Shown: piece by piece, positions 1 to 7,090 of the stretch
How the letters are laid out: every line of letters starts with the position of its first letter
Position numbering within the stretch: position 1 is the first letter of the stretch
NCBI GenBank assembly: GCA_035406685.1
Contig: DAONLM010000129.1
Location: 1 to 8,605 of the forward strand
Direction of reading: 5' to 3'
Source of the DNA: DAONLM01 sp035406685
Lineage (GTDB): Bacteria > Spirochaetota > GWE2-31-10 > MWDO01
DNA length: 8,605 nt
Position numbers and translations under genes: made by a program
Notes under the pieces: model-generated
What the model saw: only the letters and a program-made list of their open reading frames with translations
Databases searched by the model: none
Told to the model about the DNA's origin: nothing

Positions 1-23
1 TTACAAATAAGGAAAACTTTTTA

Positions 24-37
24 TCTGGACTACCAGA
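24..37. other. Small hairpin downstream of the PhoH-like gene
   Basis: TCTGG and CCAGA form a perfect 5-bp stem around the 4-nt loop ACTA, in the 54 nt between the PhoH-like stop codon and the window edge. On the plus strand it is followed by CTTTTAT, a poor U-tract. On the minus strand, the direction of the PhoH-like gene, it is followed by TAAAAAG, which is not a terminator tail. It could be a weak terminator for a plus-strand gene outside the window, or chance. No gene start with a ribosome binding site is visible in positions 1-54. Confidence 0.3.
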
Positions 38-54
38 CTTTTATCATACCATCT

Positions 55-1377
55 CTATAATAAATTAGATGCAAGTTCTGCTAATTCTGATCTTTCCCCT
101 TTCACAAGGTTTATATGGGCATATAGTTTTTGTCCTTTAAACCTATCGATAAGATAGCTTAAACCATTTGATTTTGAATCAAGATATGGAGTGTCTATCT
201 GATATGGATCCCCGGTAAATACTATCTTGGCATTTGCTCCAACTCTTGTAATAATTGTCTTTATCTCATGAGGTGTTAAGTTCTGTGCCTCATCCACTAT
301 AAAATATATCTTTTCGAGAGATCTACCCCTTATGTATGATAATGGCTCAATAACAAGTTTTTTATTCTCAAGCATATCGTTCAGTCTGATAAAATTTGGA
401 TCATTCTCCTGAAATTGATGCTTTATCACCTTTAAATTATCCCACAATGGCTGCATATATGGGTCTAATTTTGAACCAACATCTCCTGGAAGATATCCCA
501 GATCCCTGTTTCCGAGTGGTATTATTGGTCTTGCAAGAAAGATCTGCTTATAATCTGATCTCTTCTCAATTGCACATGCCAGGGCCAATAATGTCTTACC
601 AGTGCCAGCCTTACCTGCAAGTGTGACTATTGGAATGTTATTATCCATTAAAGCATCCATTGCAAAAGTTTGCTCTGCATTTCGTGGTTTTATGCCATAT
701 GCATTTTTTTTATCAACTTTTATTATCTTTTGATTAAAGACATCATATCTAACAAGAACAGAGTTTTTTATTGATTTTAATATAAAATACTCGTTAGGAT
801 ATATTTCTGATACTGGTAATATAAACTTATCCAGATCAATTTCAAATGGTGGATTATAAAACATCTCTATTAACTCTGGAGAAATATCCTCAAGTATTCT
901 TTTTCCAGTATAAAGTTCGTCAATGTTTCTAACAGTGCCAGTGATATAATCTTCTGCTGGTATTCCAAGGGATTTTGCCTTCATTCTTAAATTTATATCT
1001 TTGCTAACAATTATAACATTTTGATAATGTTCATTATTTATCAGATGATAGGCAAGTGCAAGAATCCTATTGTCTGGTGAGTCTTCTATAAAAAATTTTT
1101 TTATTTCTGAAAGACTTGTTATATCAGACATTATTTTTAAAATACCAAGATTCTCCCCTAATTTTGCACCTTCTTTAAAATCTGTATTTGTATAAATTTC
1201 ATCCAATTTCCTTATGAATTCTCTTGCATGAAAATTTTTTTGCTCGTCACCTTTTTTAAATTTATCAATTTCTTCTAAAACGACTAAAGGAATAATTATG
1301 TTATTATTTTCAAAATTGTAGATACAACTCGAATCATGCAAAATAACATTTGTATCAAGAATAAAATTTTTTACCAT
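55..1377 (-). CDS. phoH: PIN domain-PhoH family ATPase (PhoH2/YlaK type)
   Basis: This is a 440-aa fusion of an N-terminal PIN nuclease domain and a C-terminal PhoH P-loop ATPase, the usual architecture and length of PhoH2/YlaK proteins. The PIN part (about 1-135) shows LDTN with D8, the acidic VLEEID stretch (E35, E36), the D99/D102 region before NRILALA, and D127 in VSKD, which are the expected metal-binding acidic residues. The PhoH part (about 228-440) shows Walker A GKAGTGKT (255-262), the RGRSLEK motif, Walker B with DEAQN (362-366), the TGD motif (388-390) and the family-typical C-terminal KGERSELAELA. PhoH2 proteins are reported as RNA-unwinding, ATP-dependent RNases that may act in toxin-antitoxin-like pairs. 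No antitoxin-like ORF overlaps the start here. AGGA (1387-1384) lies 6 nt before the ATG, and a good promoter lies upstream, so the gene is probably transcribed alone. Family assignment is firm; the cellular role is inferred. Confidence 0.95.
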   Translation of the reverse strand: MVKNFILDTNVILHDSSCIYNFENNNIIIPLVVLEEIDKFKKGDEQKNFHAREFIRKLDEIYTNTDFKEGAKLGENLGILKIMSDITSLSEIKKFFIEDSPDNRILALAYHLINNEHYQNVIIVSKDINLRMKAKSLGIPAEDYITGTVRNIDELYTGKRILEDISPELIEMFYNPPFEIDLDKFILPVSEIYPNEYFILKSIKNSVLVRYDVFNQKIIKVDKKNAYGIKPRNAEQTFAMDALMDNNIPIVTLAGKAGTGKTLLALACAIEKRSDYKQIFLARPIIPLGNRDLGYLPGDVGSKLDPYMQPLWDNLKVIKHQFQENDPNFIRLNDMLENKKLVIEPLSYIRGRSLEKIYFIVDEAQNLTPHEIKTIITRVGANAKIVFTGDPYQIDTPYLDSKSNGLSYLIDRFKGQKLYAHINLVKGERSELAELASNLL

Positions 1378-1451
1378 TTTATTTCCTAAATTTTAAAAAT
1401 TTTTTAAGTAATTTTTTTATTAAGACGAATCAAATTTATGTTATTTTTTCT

Positions 1452-1480
1452 ATTTTAACAGAAAAAATATCTAAAATCAA
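1452..1480 (-). promoter_or_regulatory. Sigma-70-like promoter of the PhoH-like gene
   Basis: Read on the minus strand, TTGATT (1480-1475) and TAAAAT (1457-1452) are separated by exactly 17 nt. They match the vegetative consensus at 4 of 6 and 5 of 6 positions. The predicted transcription start is near 1445, giving a leader of about 68 nt ahead of the ATG at 1377. The surroundings are AT-rich, so -10 look-alikes are common, but the correct spacing and paired hexamers make this the best candidate. Confidence 0.6.
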
Positions 1481-1509
1481 TAATTATTTTTAAAATAATT
1501 CCGATTTAT

Positions 1510-1515
1510 TATAAT
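1510..1515 (+). promoter_or_regulatory. Possible -10 element of the 56-codon gene
   Basis: A perfect TATAAT lies 26 nt before the ATG at 1542, which would give a very short leader of about 20 nt that still includes the Shine-Dalgarno sequence. At 17-nt spacing the -35 would be TTTTTA (1487-1492), only 3 of 6 matches, and no TG extension precedes the -10. A perfect TATAAT arises easily in DNA this AT-rich, so the call rests mostly on its placement before a gene with a good ribosome binding site. Confidence 0.4.
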
Positions 1516-1541
1516 AAAGATTATATGTTTGAGGTAAGAAT

Positions 1542-1712
1542 ATGAGTATATCTACAATCAACGCTTATAATCAAGTTGCTCAAATGACTCAAATGATGAA
1601 TAGGTTAATAATTCAAGCAACAATCTTTAAGTCTCAATTAAACACAAAAGACTTTTTGCCTTCTGATCCATCTTTTACTGGTATCGGAACAAAGATAGAT
1701 ACCTTTGCTTAA
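1542..1712 (+). CDS. Small hypothetical protein, 56 aa
   Basis: This is a short plus-strand gene. It runs from ATG at 1542 to TAA at 1710-1712, with a second in-frame TAA directly after. GAGGT (1531-1535) lies 6 nt before the start, a strong Shine-Dalgarno match in a genome where G-rich runs are rare outside function. A TATAAT sits upstream and a Rho-independent terminator follows at 1748, so it looks like a complete single-gene transcription unit. The product begins MSISTINAYNQVAQMTQMMN and ends with a Pro/Gly-containing stretch, GTKIDTFA. The first half is Gln/Met-rich and could form an amphipathic helix; there is no signal peptide or membrane span. The helix followed by a short tail with G-x-K-I-D near the end loosely recalls the small YjfB-like putative motility proteins. 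That is a faint resemblance from memory, not a family assignment. The gene is probably real; its function is unknown. Confidence 0.72.
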   Translation: MSISTINAYNQVAQMTQMMNRLIIQATIFKSQLNTKDFLPSDPSFTGIGTKIDTFA

Positions 1713-1747
1713 TAAATTATTTTTTTAAAAAATTATCAATAAATTTT

Positions 1748-1778
1748 AAAAAGGGGATGCATATATCCCCTTTTTTTT
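1748..1778. terminator. Bidirectional Rho-independent terminator
   Basis: GGGGAT (1753-1758) pairs with ATCCCC (1765-1770) around a short loop. The stem is extended by A residues (1748-1752) facing the T-run that starts at 1771. On the plus strand the hairpin is followed by eight T residues (1771-1778) and ends the 56-codon gene. On the minus strand the same stem is followed by five T residues (complement of 1752-1748) and can end the 194-aa membrane protein gene, whose stop is at 1826. The GC-rich stem stands out sharply from its surroundings. Confidence 0.9.
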
Positions 1779-1825
1779 CGTGAAAATCTTTTACATAAAT
1801 ATAAAAAAAAGTATTTATTTTAATT

Positions 1826-2410
1826 TTATAACTTTATGGCAATGCCTATCTTGTCACCACTAACAACTGGAACAATCTTTTGATCTTTTTTAAGTGAACC
1901 AGAAACAGCACCAGCAGCACCAACTGCCCATAAAATTATGCCAGGTATTAATAATGCAACACCAACACCACATGATATAATACCAAATATGAGAGAAAAA
2001 TTAGCAAGACCTGCATAAAGAGAAGACGTTGAGTCAGTATAAGGACCATAAAAAGAAATTGTCCATGCTATTACTGAGTTAAAAGCTTCTGTAGGTCTTT
2101 CTTCTTCCCACATTAACCATACAAATACATACCCAAGAATAATCCATAAAATACCATCTCCTATGTTACCTATACCAGCGGAGGTAAGTTTAATGCCAAG
2201 ATTCATCATATCGCCTGCTTCCATTCCCAAAGATGCAGCAAGATTATTAACATTTCCTTTCGATAAAGAATTGCCACTTAAAAAATTATAATTTGTGATC
2301 AATGAGAATGAGACTGGATTAGAATCCTGAATAATGATATTTTTCTGACTTGCAAAACTAAAACCACATAAAACAAAAATAATAAATAATACAACAAAAA
2401 ATCTCTTCAT
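1826..2410 (-). CDS. Hypothetical membrane protein with signal peptide, 194 aa
   Basis: I do not recognise the family. The protein starts MKRFF followed by a hydrophobic core to about residue 20, ending FSFA-SQ, a plausible signal peptidase I site after A20. The Cys at 15 lacks a proper lipobox, so a lipoprotein is unlikely. Residues about 21-80 are polar and Ser/Asn-rich. A hydrophobic Trp-rich span follows at about 85-101 (GILWIILGYVFVWLMW), then an acidic WEEERP turn, then a long Gly/Ala-rich hydrophobic stretch at about 132-171 that could be one long or two tight membrane helices. The short tail ends DKIGIAIKL. AAGGAG (2422-2417) lies 6 nt before the ATG, so the start is well supported. 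An extended -10 promoter lies just upstream, and the bidirectional terminator at 1748-1778 follows the stop. It sits downstream of lon on the same strand but appears separately transcribed. Export to or across the inner membrane is inferred. Confidence 0.85.
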   Translation of the reverse strand: MKRFFVVLFIIFVLCGFSFASQKNIIIQDSNPVSFSLITNYNFLSGNSLSKGNVNNLAASLGMEAGDMMNLGIKLTSAGIGNIGDGILWIILGYVFVWLMWEEERPTEAFNSVIAWTISFYGPYTDSTSSLYAGLANFSLIFGIISCGVGVALLIPGIILWAVGAAGAVSGSLKKDQKIVPVVSGDKIGIAIKL

Positions 2411-2445
2411 AATTTTCTCCTTAAAAAAATTAAAATTTCATTATA

Positions 2446-2454
2446 ATTATATCA
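2446..2454 (-). promoter_or_regulatory. Extended -10 promoter of the membrane protein gene
   Basis: On the minus strand, TGATATAAT (2454-2446) is a perfect TATAAT preceded by the TGn extension. The expected -35 position (2474-2469) reads ATTTAT, a poor match, which extended -10 promoters tolerate. The predicted start near 2439 gives a leader of about 29 nt that includes the strong AAGGAG site. It supports independent expression of the 194-aa protein rather than dependence on lon read-through. Confidence 0.55.
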
Positions 2455-2549
2455 CTTTTTTTAAAAAAATAAATTTTTTTTTAATTTTTTTTTATTTTTC
2501 AAATTTATAGATTAATTCTTACTCTTTAAGTTAGGTAATTAAAACAGCA

Positions 2550-2582
2550 ATAGTTATATTATGCTTTTAATATCTTAACTAT
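2550..2582. repeat. Weak inverted repeat in the lon-downstream gap
   Basis: ATAGTTA (2550-2556) is the exact reverse complement of TAACTAT (2576-2582). A further partial pairing of TATT (2557-2560) with AATA (2569-2572) leaves a loop around TGCTTTT. On the minus strand the stem is followed by TGCTGTTTTAATT, not a proper U-tract. It could be a 3-prime stabilising or weak terminating structure for the tig-clpP-clpX-lon mRNA, an operator, or chance in AT-rich DNA. Confidence 0.35.
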
Positions 2583-2674
2583 AACCATAATTTATTTGAG
2601 AATATTATTTTTTTAATGCTTTTATTTTTAAATCGAAACATCTATGATAAACTTCGTTTAAAAATTATTAAAAT

Positions 2675-5149
2675 CTAATCTTTTGCAAGAATAACGCCAT
2701 CTGATTGAATGTTTTGGTCTATATTAATTATATTGCTATTTTCAATTTTCTCTTTATTCTCTTCTGGCTTTGCATATATATTGTTGCTAAAAACTATCTT
2801 AAAAACATCTTCAACTCTTTTTACGAATTTAAATTCCAGTCGCTTTTTTATACTCTTTGGTATATCAACAAGATCTTTCTCATTTTCATAAGGAAGAATG
2901 ATTATTTTTTTCTTATGCCTTGCAGCAGCAAGAATTTTTTCCTTTAACCCACCGATTGGCAAAACTTTACCTGCAAGAGTAATTTCCCCGGTCATTGCTG
3001 TATTTGAATGAAGTGGCTCCTTTGTTAATGCTGAAAGAATGGCTGAGGCAATTGCAATTCCAGCAGAAGGACCATCTTTTGGTATTGCCCCTTCTGGAAA
3101 ATGTATATGAACATCATAATCTTTATAAAAATCTTTATATTTAATATCATACTGAAAAGCGTTTGCTCTTATGTAAGAAAAAGCAGTCTGAGCAGACTCT
3201 TTCATTACTTCACCCAATTTTCCGGTTAAAATTATCTTACCACTTCCAGGATAAAGAACAATTTCAATTGGTAATATTGAGCCCCCTATTTCTGACCATG
3301 CAAGTCCATGTGCAATACCAATATCAAGAATTTCATCAACATCTGGTTTTAAATATATTTTCTTACCCAAAAATTTTTGAAGATTTTTACTTGTAATGAT
3401 AATTTTCTCAATTTTTTTATTAAGAACTATAAATTTTGCTATTTTCCTAAAAATTTTTGCTATATTTCTCTGTAATGCTCTAACCCCAGCCTCCATTGTA
3501 TAATATCTTATTATGTCAATTATTGCCTTATTTGTAATCTTTATATCAATATCTTGAAGCCCATTCTCCTCTTTTTCTCTTGGTATTAAAAAGAATTTTG
3601 CTATATTGAATTTTTCCATCTCGGTATAACTACTTATATTTATTATCTCCATTCTATCCAGCAAAGGATAAGGGATTCCAGAGATGGAATTAGCGGTTGT
3701 TATAAACATAACTTCTGAAAGATTGTATGGCACCTCAAGATAGTGATCAACAAAGCCAGAATTCTGTTCTGGATCAAGAACTTCGAGTAAAGCAGATGCT
3801 GGATCCCCTCTAAAATCAGAACTCATTTTGTCTATTTCATCCAGTAAAAAGACTGGATTTATTGATTTAACCTTTTTCATTGATTGAATTATTTTACCGG
3901 GAAGTGCCCCTAAATATGTCCTTCTATGGCCTCTTATTTCTGCCTCATCTCTTACTCCTCCGAGTGAAATTCTAATAAATTCTCTTCCTATTGCATTTGC
4001 AACAGACTTGCCAAGTGAAGTCTTACCAGTTCCAGGGGGACCAATAAAGCAGAGGATAGGCCCTTTTGTTTTCTGGTTTAACTGTCTTACTGCAAGAAAT
4101 TCGATAATTCTTTCTTTTACTTTCTTTAATCCGTAATGATCTTTATCTAATATCTCTTTTGCCTTTTTTAAGTCTTTTAAATCCTCTCTTTTTTCTTTCC
4201 ATGGAAGATCTATTATCCATTCAAGATATGTTCTTAAAATACTTGATTCTGGTGAAATTGGTGGCATCTTTAATAATCTTTTATGCTCTTTTAATGTTTT
4301 CTGTTTTACATATTCTGGAACACCTATTTCATCCAGTTTTTTAGAAAATTCTACAGGATTTGAAAATATATCTACATCATCATTATTTAAATTACCGAGT
4401 TCTTTTTGAATTTCTTTCATCTGTTCATGAAGAAAGTATTCTTTTTGACTTCTTTCCATTTTATTTCTTACTTCCTGAGTAATCTTCTTCTCGAGTTGAA
4501 TAATCTCTATATTTGAACTTATCAATTCTGCAAGAAGCATCAATCTCTTATGAGAGTCAGTCTCTTCCAAAATTGCTATCTGATTTTCAATCGAAGATTT
4601 TAAAAGAGACATCATAGCATTTATAAATGAATTTATATTATCAGATTTATTTATAATATCTTTTATAGTATCATTGGAAATTCTTGCAAGAGCACTGAAT
4701 TTTTTAAATTCTTTAATAATATATTCGAGTAGTGTCTCTGTTTTTGCATCGATCTCTTCCTCTTTCTCTTTATCAATCTTTTCTATTAATACCTTTTTTA
4801 TATTATCCTCATTTACAAATTCTTTTATTATTCCTCTTTCAATACCAGTTACAACAAGTTTTATTATTTTATGATCAGGTCCTTTTTTTTGTTCCACAAT
4901 TTTAGCAAGAACGCCGACTCTGTAAATCTCATCCTCTTTTGGATTTTCTACATTTGGATCTTTTTGAGTCGCTAAAAATACTATATTTTCATAAAATTTT
5001 TTAGAAATTTCTACCGCCTGAATTGATTCAGATCTTCCTACATAAAAAGATCTCTGCATTGATGGAAATATGACCATCTCTCTTAATGGGATAAAAGGGT
5101 ATTCATTTTCTCTTATTGTAATATTATCGTAATCTTTTAAAATTTTCAT
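2675..5149 (-). CDS. lon: ATP-dependent protease Lon (LonA type)
   Basis: Lon is a homo-oligomeric cytoplasmic AAA+ serine protease that degrades misfolded and selected regulatory proteins. The 824-aa product has the LonA layout. The N-terminal substrate domain starts at about residue 15 with YPFIPLREMVIFPSM. A charged coiled-coil region spans about 205-300 (KMERSQKEYFLHEQMKEIQK). In the AAA+ module, Walker A GPPGTGKT is 370-377, Walker B FLLDEID is 434-440, sensor-1 Asn is N487, and sensor-2 Arg is R557 in GVRALQR. In the protease domain the catalytic Ser is S695 in PKDGPSAG and the Lys is K738 in GGLKEK, 43 residues apart as in E. coli Lon. There is no membrane insertion as in archaeal LonB. 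The last 35 or so residues form a hydrophilic Asn/Glu-rich tail that makes it longer than the 784-aa E. coli enzyme. The start overlaps the clpX stop by ATGA with only a weak GAG (5160-5158) before it, implying translational coupling. Confidence 0.98.
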   Translation of the reverse strand: MKILKDYDNITIRENEYPFIPLREMVIFPSMQRSFYVGRSESIQAVEISKKFYENIVFLATQKDPNVENPKEDEIYRVGVLAKIVEQKKGPDHKIIKLVVTGIERGIIKEFVNEDNIKKVLIEKIDKEKEEEIDAKTETLLEYIIKEFKKFSALARISNDTIKDIINKSDNINSFINAMMSLLKSSIENQIAILEETDSHKRLMLLAELISSNIEIIQLEKKITQEVRNKMERSQKEYFLHEQMKEIQKELGNLNNDDVDIFSNPVEFSKKLDEIGVPEYVKQKTLKEHKRLLKMPPISPESSILRTYLEWIIDLPWKEKREDLKDLKKAKEILDKDHYGLKKVKERIIEFLAVRQLNQKTKGPILCFIGPPGTGKTSLGKSVANAIGREFIRISLGGVRDEAEIRGHRRTYLGALPGKIIQSMKKVKSINPVFLLDEIDKMSSDFRGDPASALLEVLDPEQNSGFVDHYLEVPYNLSEVMFITTANSISGIPYPLLDRMEIINISSYTEMEKFNIAKFFLIPREKEENGLQDIDIKITNKAIIDIIRYYTMEAGVRALQRNIAKIFRKIAKFIVLNKKIEKIIITSKNLQKFLGKKIYLKPDVDEILDIGIAHGLAWSEIGGSILPIEIVLYPGSGKIILTGKLGEVMKESAQTAFSYIRANAFQYDIKYKDFYKDYDVHIHFPEGAIPKDGPSAGIAIASAILSALTKEPLHSNTAMTGEITLAGKVLPIGGLKEKILAAARHKKKIIILPYENEKDLVDIPKSIKKRLEFKFVKRVEDVFKIVFSNNIYAKPEENKEKIENSNIINIDQNIQSDGVILAKD

Positions 5150-6420
5150 GCTGTTTTCTCAGAATCCTTTTTAATTATTCTTGGTTTTGCATTATTCTCA
5201 ATCACATCTTTATCTATAATTATTTTTTTGATATTCTTATTAGAAGGAACATCAAACATTAGATCAAGCATAACCTTTTCTATTATTGATCTCAAACCTC
5301 TGGCCCCAGTATTCTGTTTCATTGCTATTTTTGCTATTGATTGAATGGCACTATCCTGAAAATCAAGTTCTACATCCTCTATGGCTAATGCCCATTGAAA
5401 CTGTTTTATTATTGAATTTTTAGGCTCTTTAATTATCCTTACAAGATCCTCTTCTGTTAATGGATTAAGAGCGACTACAATTGGTAATCTTCCTATAAAT
5501 TCTGGAATCATGCCAAATTTTATTAAATCTTCTGGATGAATGTGTTTAAAAATTTCTACTAAATTTTTTTCGTTATATTTTTTTACCTCAGAACCAAAAC
5601 CAATAGGTTTTACATTTATTCTTGATTCTATTATCTTTTCAAGTCCAACAAATGCACCTCCACATATAAACAGTATATTTTCTGTATTAATCTGAATTAA
5701 TTCCTGATTTGGATGTTTTCTACCACCCTGTGGTGGAACAGATGCTACTGTTCCTTCTATTATCTTCAATAGAGCCTGCTGAACACCTTCACCAGAGACA
5801 TCCCTTGTAATTGACATGTTTTCACCTTTTTTGGCTATTTTATCAATCTCATCTATGTATACTATACCTTTTTCTGCTAACTTTACATCATTTCCAGCAG
5901 CCTGAATCAGTTTTAATAAAATATTCTCAACATCTTCACCTACATAACCTGCCTCTGTTAAGGTCGTCGCATCTGCTATTGCAAATGGAACATTCAATTT
6001 TTTAGCTAAGGTTCTTGCCAGTAATGTTTTTCCAGAACCAGTTGGACCTAATAATAATATATTTGATTTTTCTACCTCAAGGTCTTTAAATTTTTTATCT
6101 TTTTTTAGTATATTAGCAAATTTAACTCTTTTATAATGATTATATACTGCTACAGAAAGAACCTTTTTAGCATCTTCCTGACCAATTACATAGAGATCAA
6201 GAAACTCTTTTATCTCTTTTGGAGTTGGGAGTTGATCGAGAGGTATCTTTGACTCTGTCTCCTCCTCTTCTAATCTTTTTATTGCATCATAAGCTTTTTT
6301 TATACAGTCGATACAAATGTTTGAGTTATAACCCTTAACAAATTTTAGATCAAACTCCTCTCCACTTCTACCACAAAAAGAGCATATATTATGCGTTTGT
6401 AGATCTCTATACCAGCTCAT
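5146..6420 (-). CDS. clpX: ClpX, ATPase subunit of ClpXP protease
   Basis: ClpX is the hexameric AAA+ unfoldase that recognises substrates and threads them into ClpP; it also works alone as a chaperone. The 424-aa length is normal. The N-terminal zinc-binding domain has C13, C16, C36 and C39. In the AAA+ core, Walker A GPTGSGKT is 125-132, pore loop GYVG is 158-161, Walker B YIDEID is 188-193, the RKH motif is 234-236, the arginine finger is near R311 in PEFIGRLP, and sensor-2 is in GARGLR (372-377). The IGF tripeptide at 273-275 is the loop that docks ClpX onto ClpP, so a working ClpXP pair is expected. The ATG overlaps the clpP stop by ATGA. A strong AAGGAG (6435-6430) inside the end of clpP lies 9 nt before the start, so clpX can also initiate directly. 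Confidence 0.98.
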   Translation of the reverse strand: MSWYRDLQTHNICSFCGRSGEEFDLKFVKGYNSNICIDCIKKAYDAIKRLEEEETESKIPLDQLPTPKEIKEFLDLYVIGQEDAKKVLSVAVYNHYKRVKFANILKKDKKFKDLEVEKSNILLLGPTGSGKTLLARTLAKKLNVPFAIADATTLTEAGYVGEDVENILLKLIQAAGNDVKLAEKGIVYIDEIDKIAKKGENMSITRDVSGEGVQQALLKIIEGTVASVPPQGGRKHPNQELIQINTENILFICGGAFVGLEKIIESRINVKPIGFGSEVKKYNEKNLVEIFKHIHPEDLIKFGMIPEFIGRLPIVVALNPLTEEDLVRIIKEPKNSIIKQFQWALAIEDVELDFQDSAIQSIAKIAMKQNTGARGLRSIIEKVMLDLMFDVPSNKNIKKIIIDKDVIENNAKPRIIKKDSEKTA

Positions 6421-7046
6421 TTAATTTCACTCCTTAATAATATTTTATCTATAAGCCCATATTCAATTGCCTCTTCTGGTGGTAAAAAGAAATCTCTTTG
6501 AACATCTTTTTCTATCTGCTCTATTGGTTTACCAGTATTTTCTGCTAATATTTGATTTATCTGTTTCTTTATTCTATTAATCTCCTTTGCCTGAATTTGA
6601 ATATCGGTTGCCTGTCCACCGGCTCCACCCCATGGTTGATGCAACATCATTCTTGAATGAGGAAGAGCAAATCTCTTACCCTTTGTCCCACTGGATAGAA
6701 TAAGAGCAGCAGAACTTGCAGCCTGACCAACACAGATTGTACATACATCTGGTTTTATATATTTCATTGTATCATAAATAGCAAGCCCAGCAGTTACAGA
6801 ACCACCAGGTGAGTTTATATATAGGTATATATCCTTTTCTGGGTCCTGACTCTCCATAAAAAGAAGAGTGGCCATAACTATATCTGCCTGCCAATCATCA
6901 ATTACACCACCTATAAAAATAATATGATCCTTTACCAATCTTGAAAAAATATCCCAAACCTCTTCGCCTCTACTTGTTTTTTCTACAATTTTGGGTAAAT
7001 AACCATGACTCATTGTTTGTTGGTATGAATATGAACTTATAATCAT
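6417..7046 (-). CDS. clpP: ClpP, proteolytic subunit of Clp protease
   Basis: ClpP forms the double-heptamer serine protease barrel that degrades proteins delivered by ClpX. The 209-aa product carries the catalytic triad at the expected spacings: S111 in GQAASS, H136 in MMLHQPWGG and D185 in DVQRD. The oxyanion/strand motif SPGGSVTAG is at 79-87. The pattern PKIVEKTSRGEEVWDIFSRL begins at residue 18, slightly later than in most ClpP, so the first 17 residues probably form the short pro-region or axial loop. The chosen ATG is supported by AGGAG (7058-7054) 7 nt upstream; the internal Met12 has no ribosome binding site. The residues after the nucleophile are Ser-Ala-Ala rather than the more usual Met-Gly/Ala-Ala, a mild variation. 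The gene follows tig after 43 nt with no visible terminator and overlaps clpX by 4 nt. Confidence 0.98.
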   Translation of the reverse strand: MIISSYSYQQTMSHGYLPKIVEKTSRGEEVWDIFSRLVKDHIIFIGGVIDDWQADIVMATLLFMESQDPEKDIYLYINSPGGSVTAGLAIYDTMKYIKPDVCTICVGQAASSAALILSSGTKGKRFALPHSRMMLHQPWGGAGGQATDIQIQAKEINRIKKQINQILAENTGKPIEQIEKDVQRDFFLPPEEAIEYGLIDKILLRSEIK

Positions 7047-7053
7047 TAAATTT

Positions 7054-7058
7054 CTCCT
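7054..7058 (-). promoter_or_regulatory. Shine-Dalgarno site that fixes the clpP start
   Basis: AGGAG, read on the minus strand in the 43-nt tig-clpP gap, lies 7 nt before the ATG at 7046. The alternative in-frame ATG at 7013 (Met12) is preceded only by AT-rich sequence without a purine-rich core, so the longer form is preferred although Met12 would give a more standard ClpP N-terminus. Confidence 0.75.
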
Positions 7059-7090
7059 AATTTTTAAAATAATTTTTAAAAAACATAATA

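Larger units (their letters stand above)
2411..2674. other. 264-nt gene-free AT-rich gap after lon
   Basis: This is the gap between the lon stop and the membrane protein start. It contains the promoter and ribosome binding site of the membrane protein gene (2417-2454), a nearly pure A/T tract (about 2457-2500), a weak inverted repeat (2550-2582), and a tiny 5-bp hairpin with a 3-nt loop (2648-2660). I see no GC-rich hairpin plus U-tract, so lon has no recognisable Rho-independent terminator here. The short ATG-started frames of about 20 codons have no ribosome binding site. Confidence 0.6.

Noticed and set aside
1..54. After the TAG stop of the PhoH-like gene, the same frame stays open for 17 more codons to a TAA at 3-1, suggesting possible read-through.
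   Set aside because: The protein already ends at the family-typical ELASNLL terminus. The extension has no known homologue that I recognise, and a short open run is expected by chance.
396..626. 76-codon plus-strand open frame inside the PhoH-like gene.
   Set aside because: It lies antisense to the conserved Walker and RGR motif region, has no ribosome binding site, and has low-quality composition; it is a shadow of the real gene.
2612..2678. Two roughly 20-codon frames, one on each strand, in the lon-downstream gap.
   Set aside because: Neither has a Shine-Dalgarno sequence, and the AT-rich composition makes such short frames likely by chance.
2705..2947. Plus-strand open frames antisense to the end of lon, rich in Phe, Leu and Ile and looking like membrane segments.
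   Set aside because: The hydrophobicity is the mirror image of Lys/Glu/Asn-rich coding on the minus strand; there is no ribosome binding site and the frames overlap one another.
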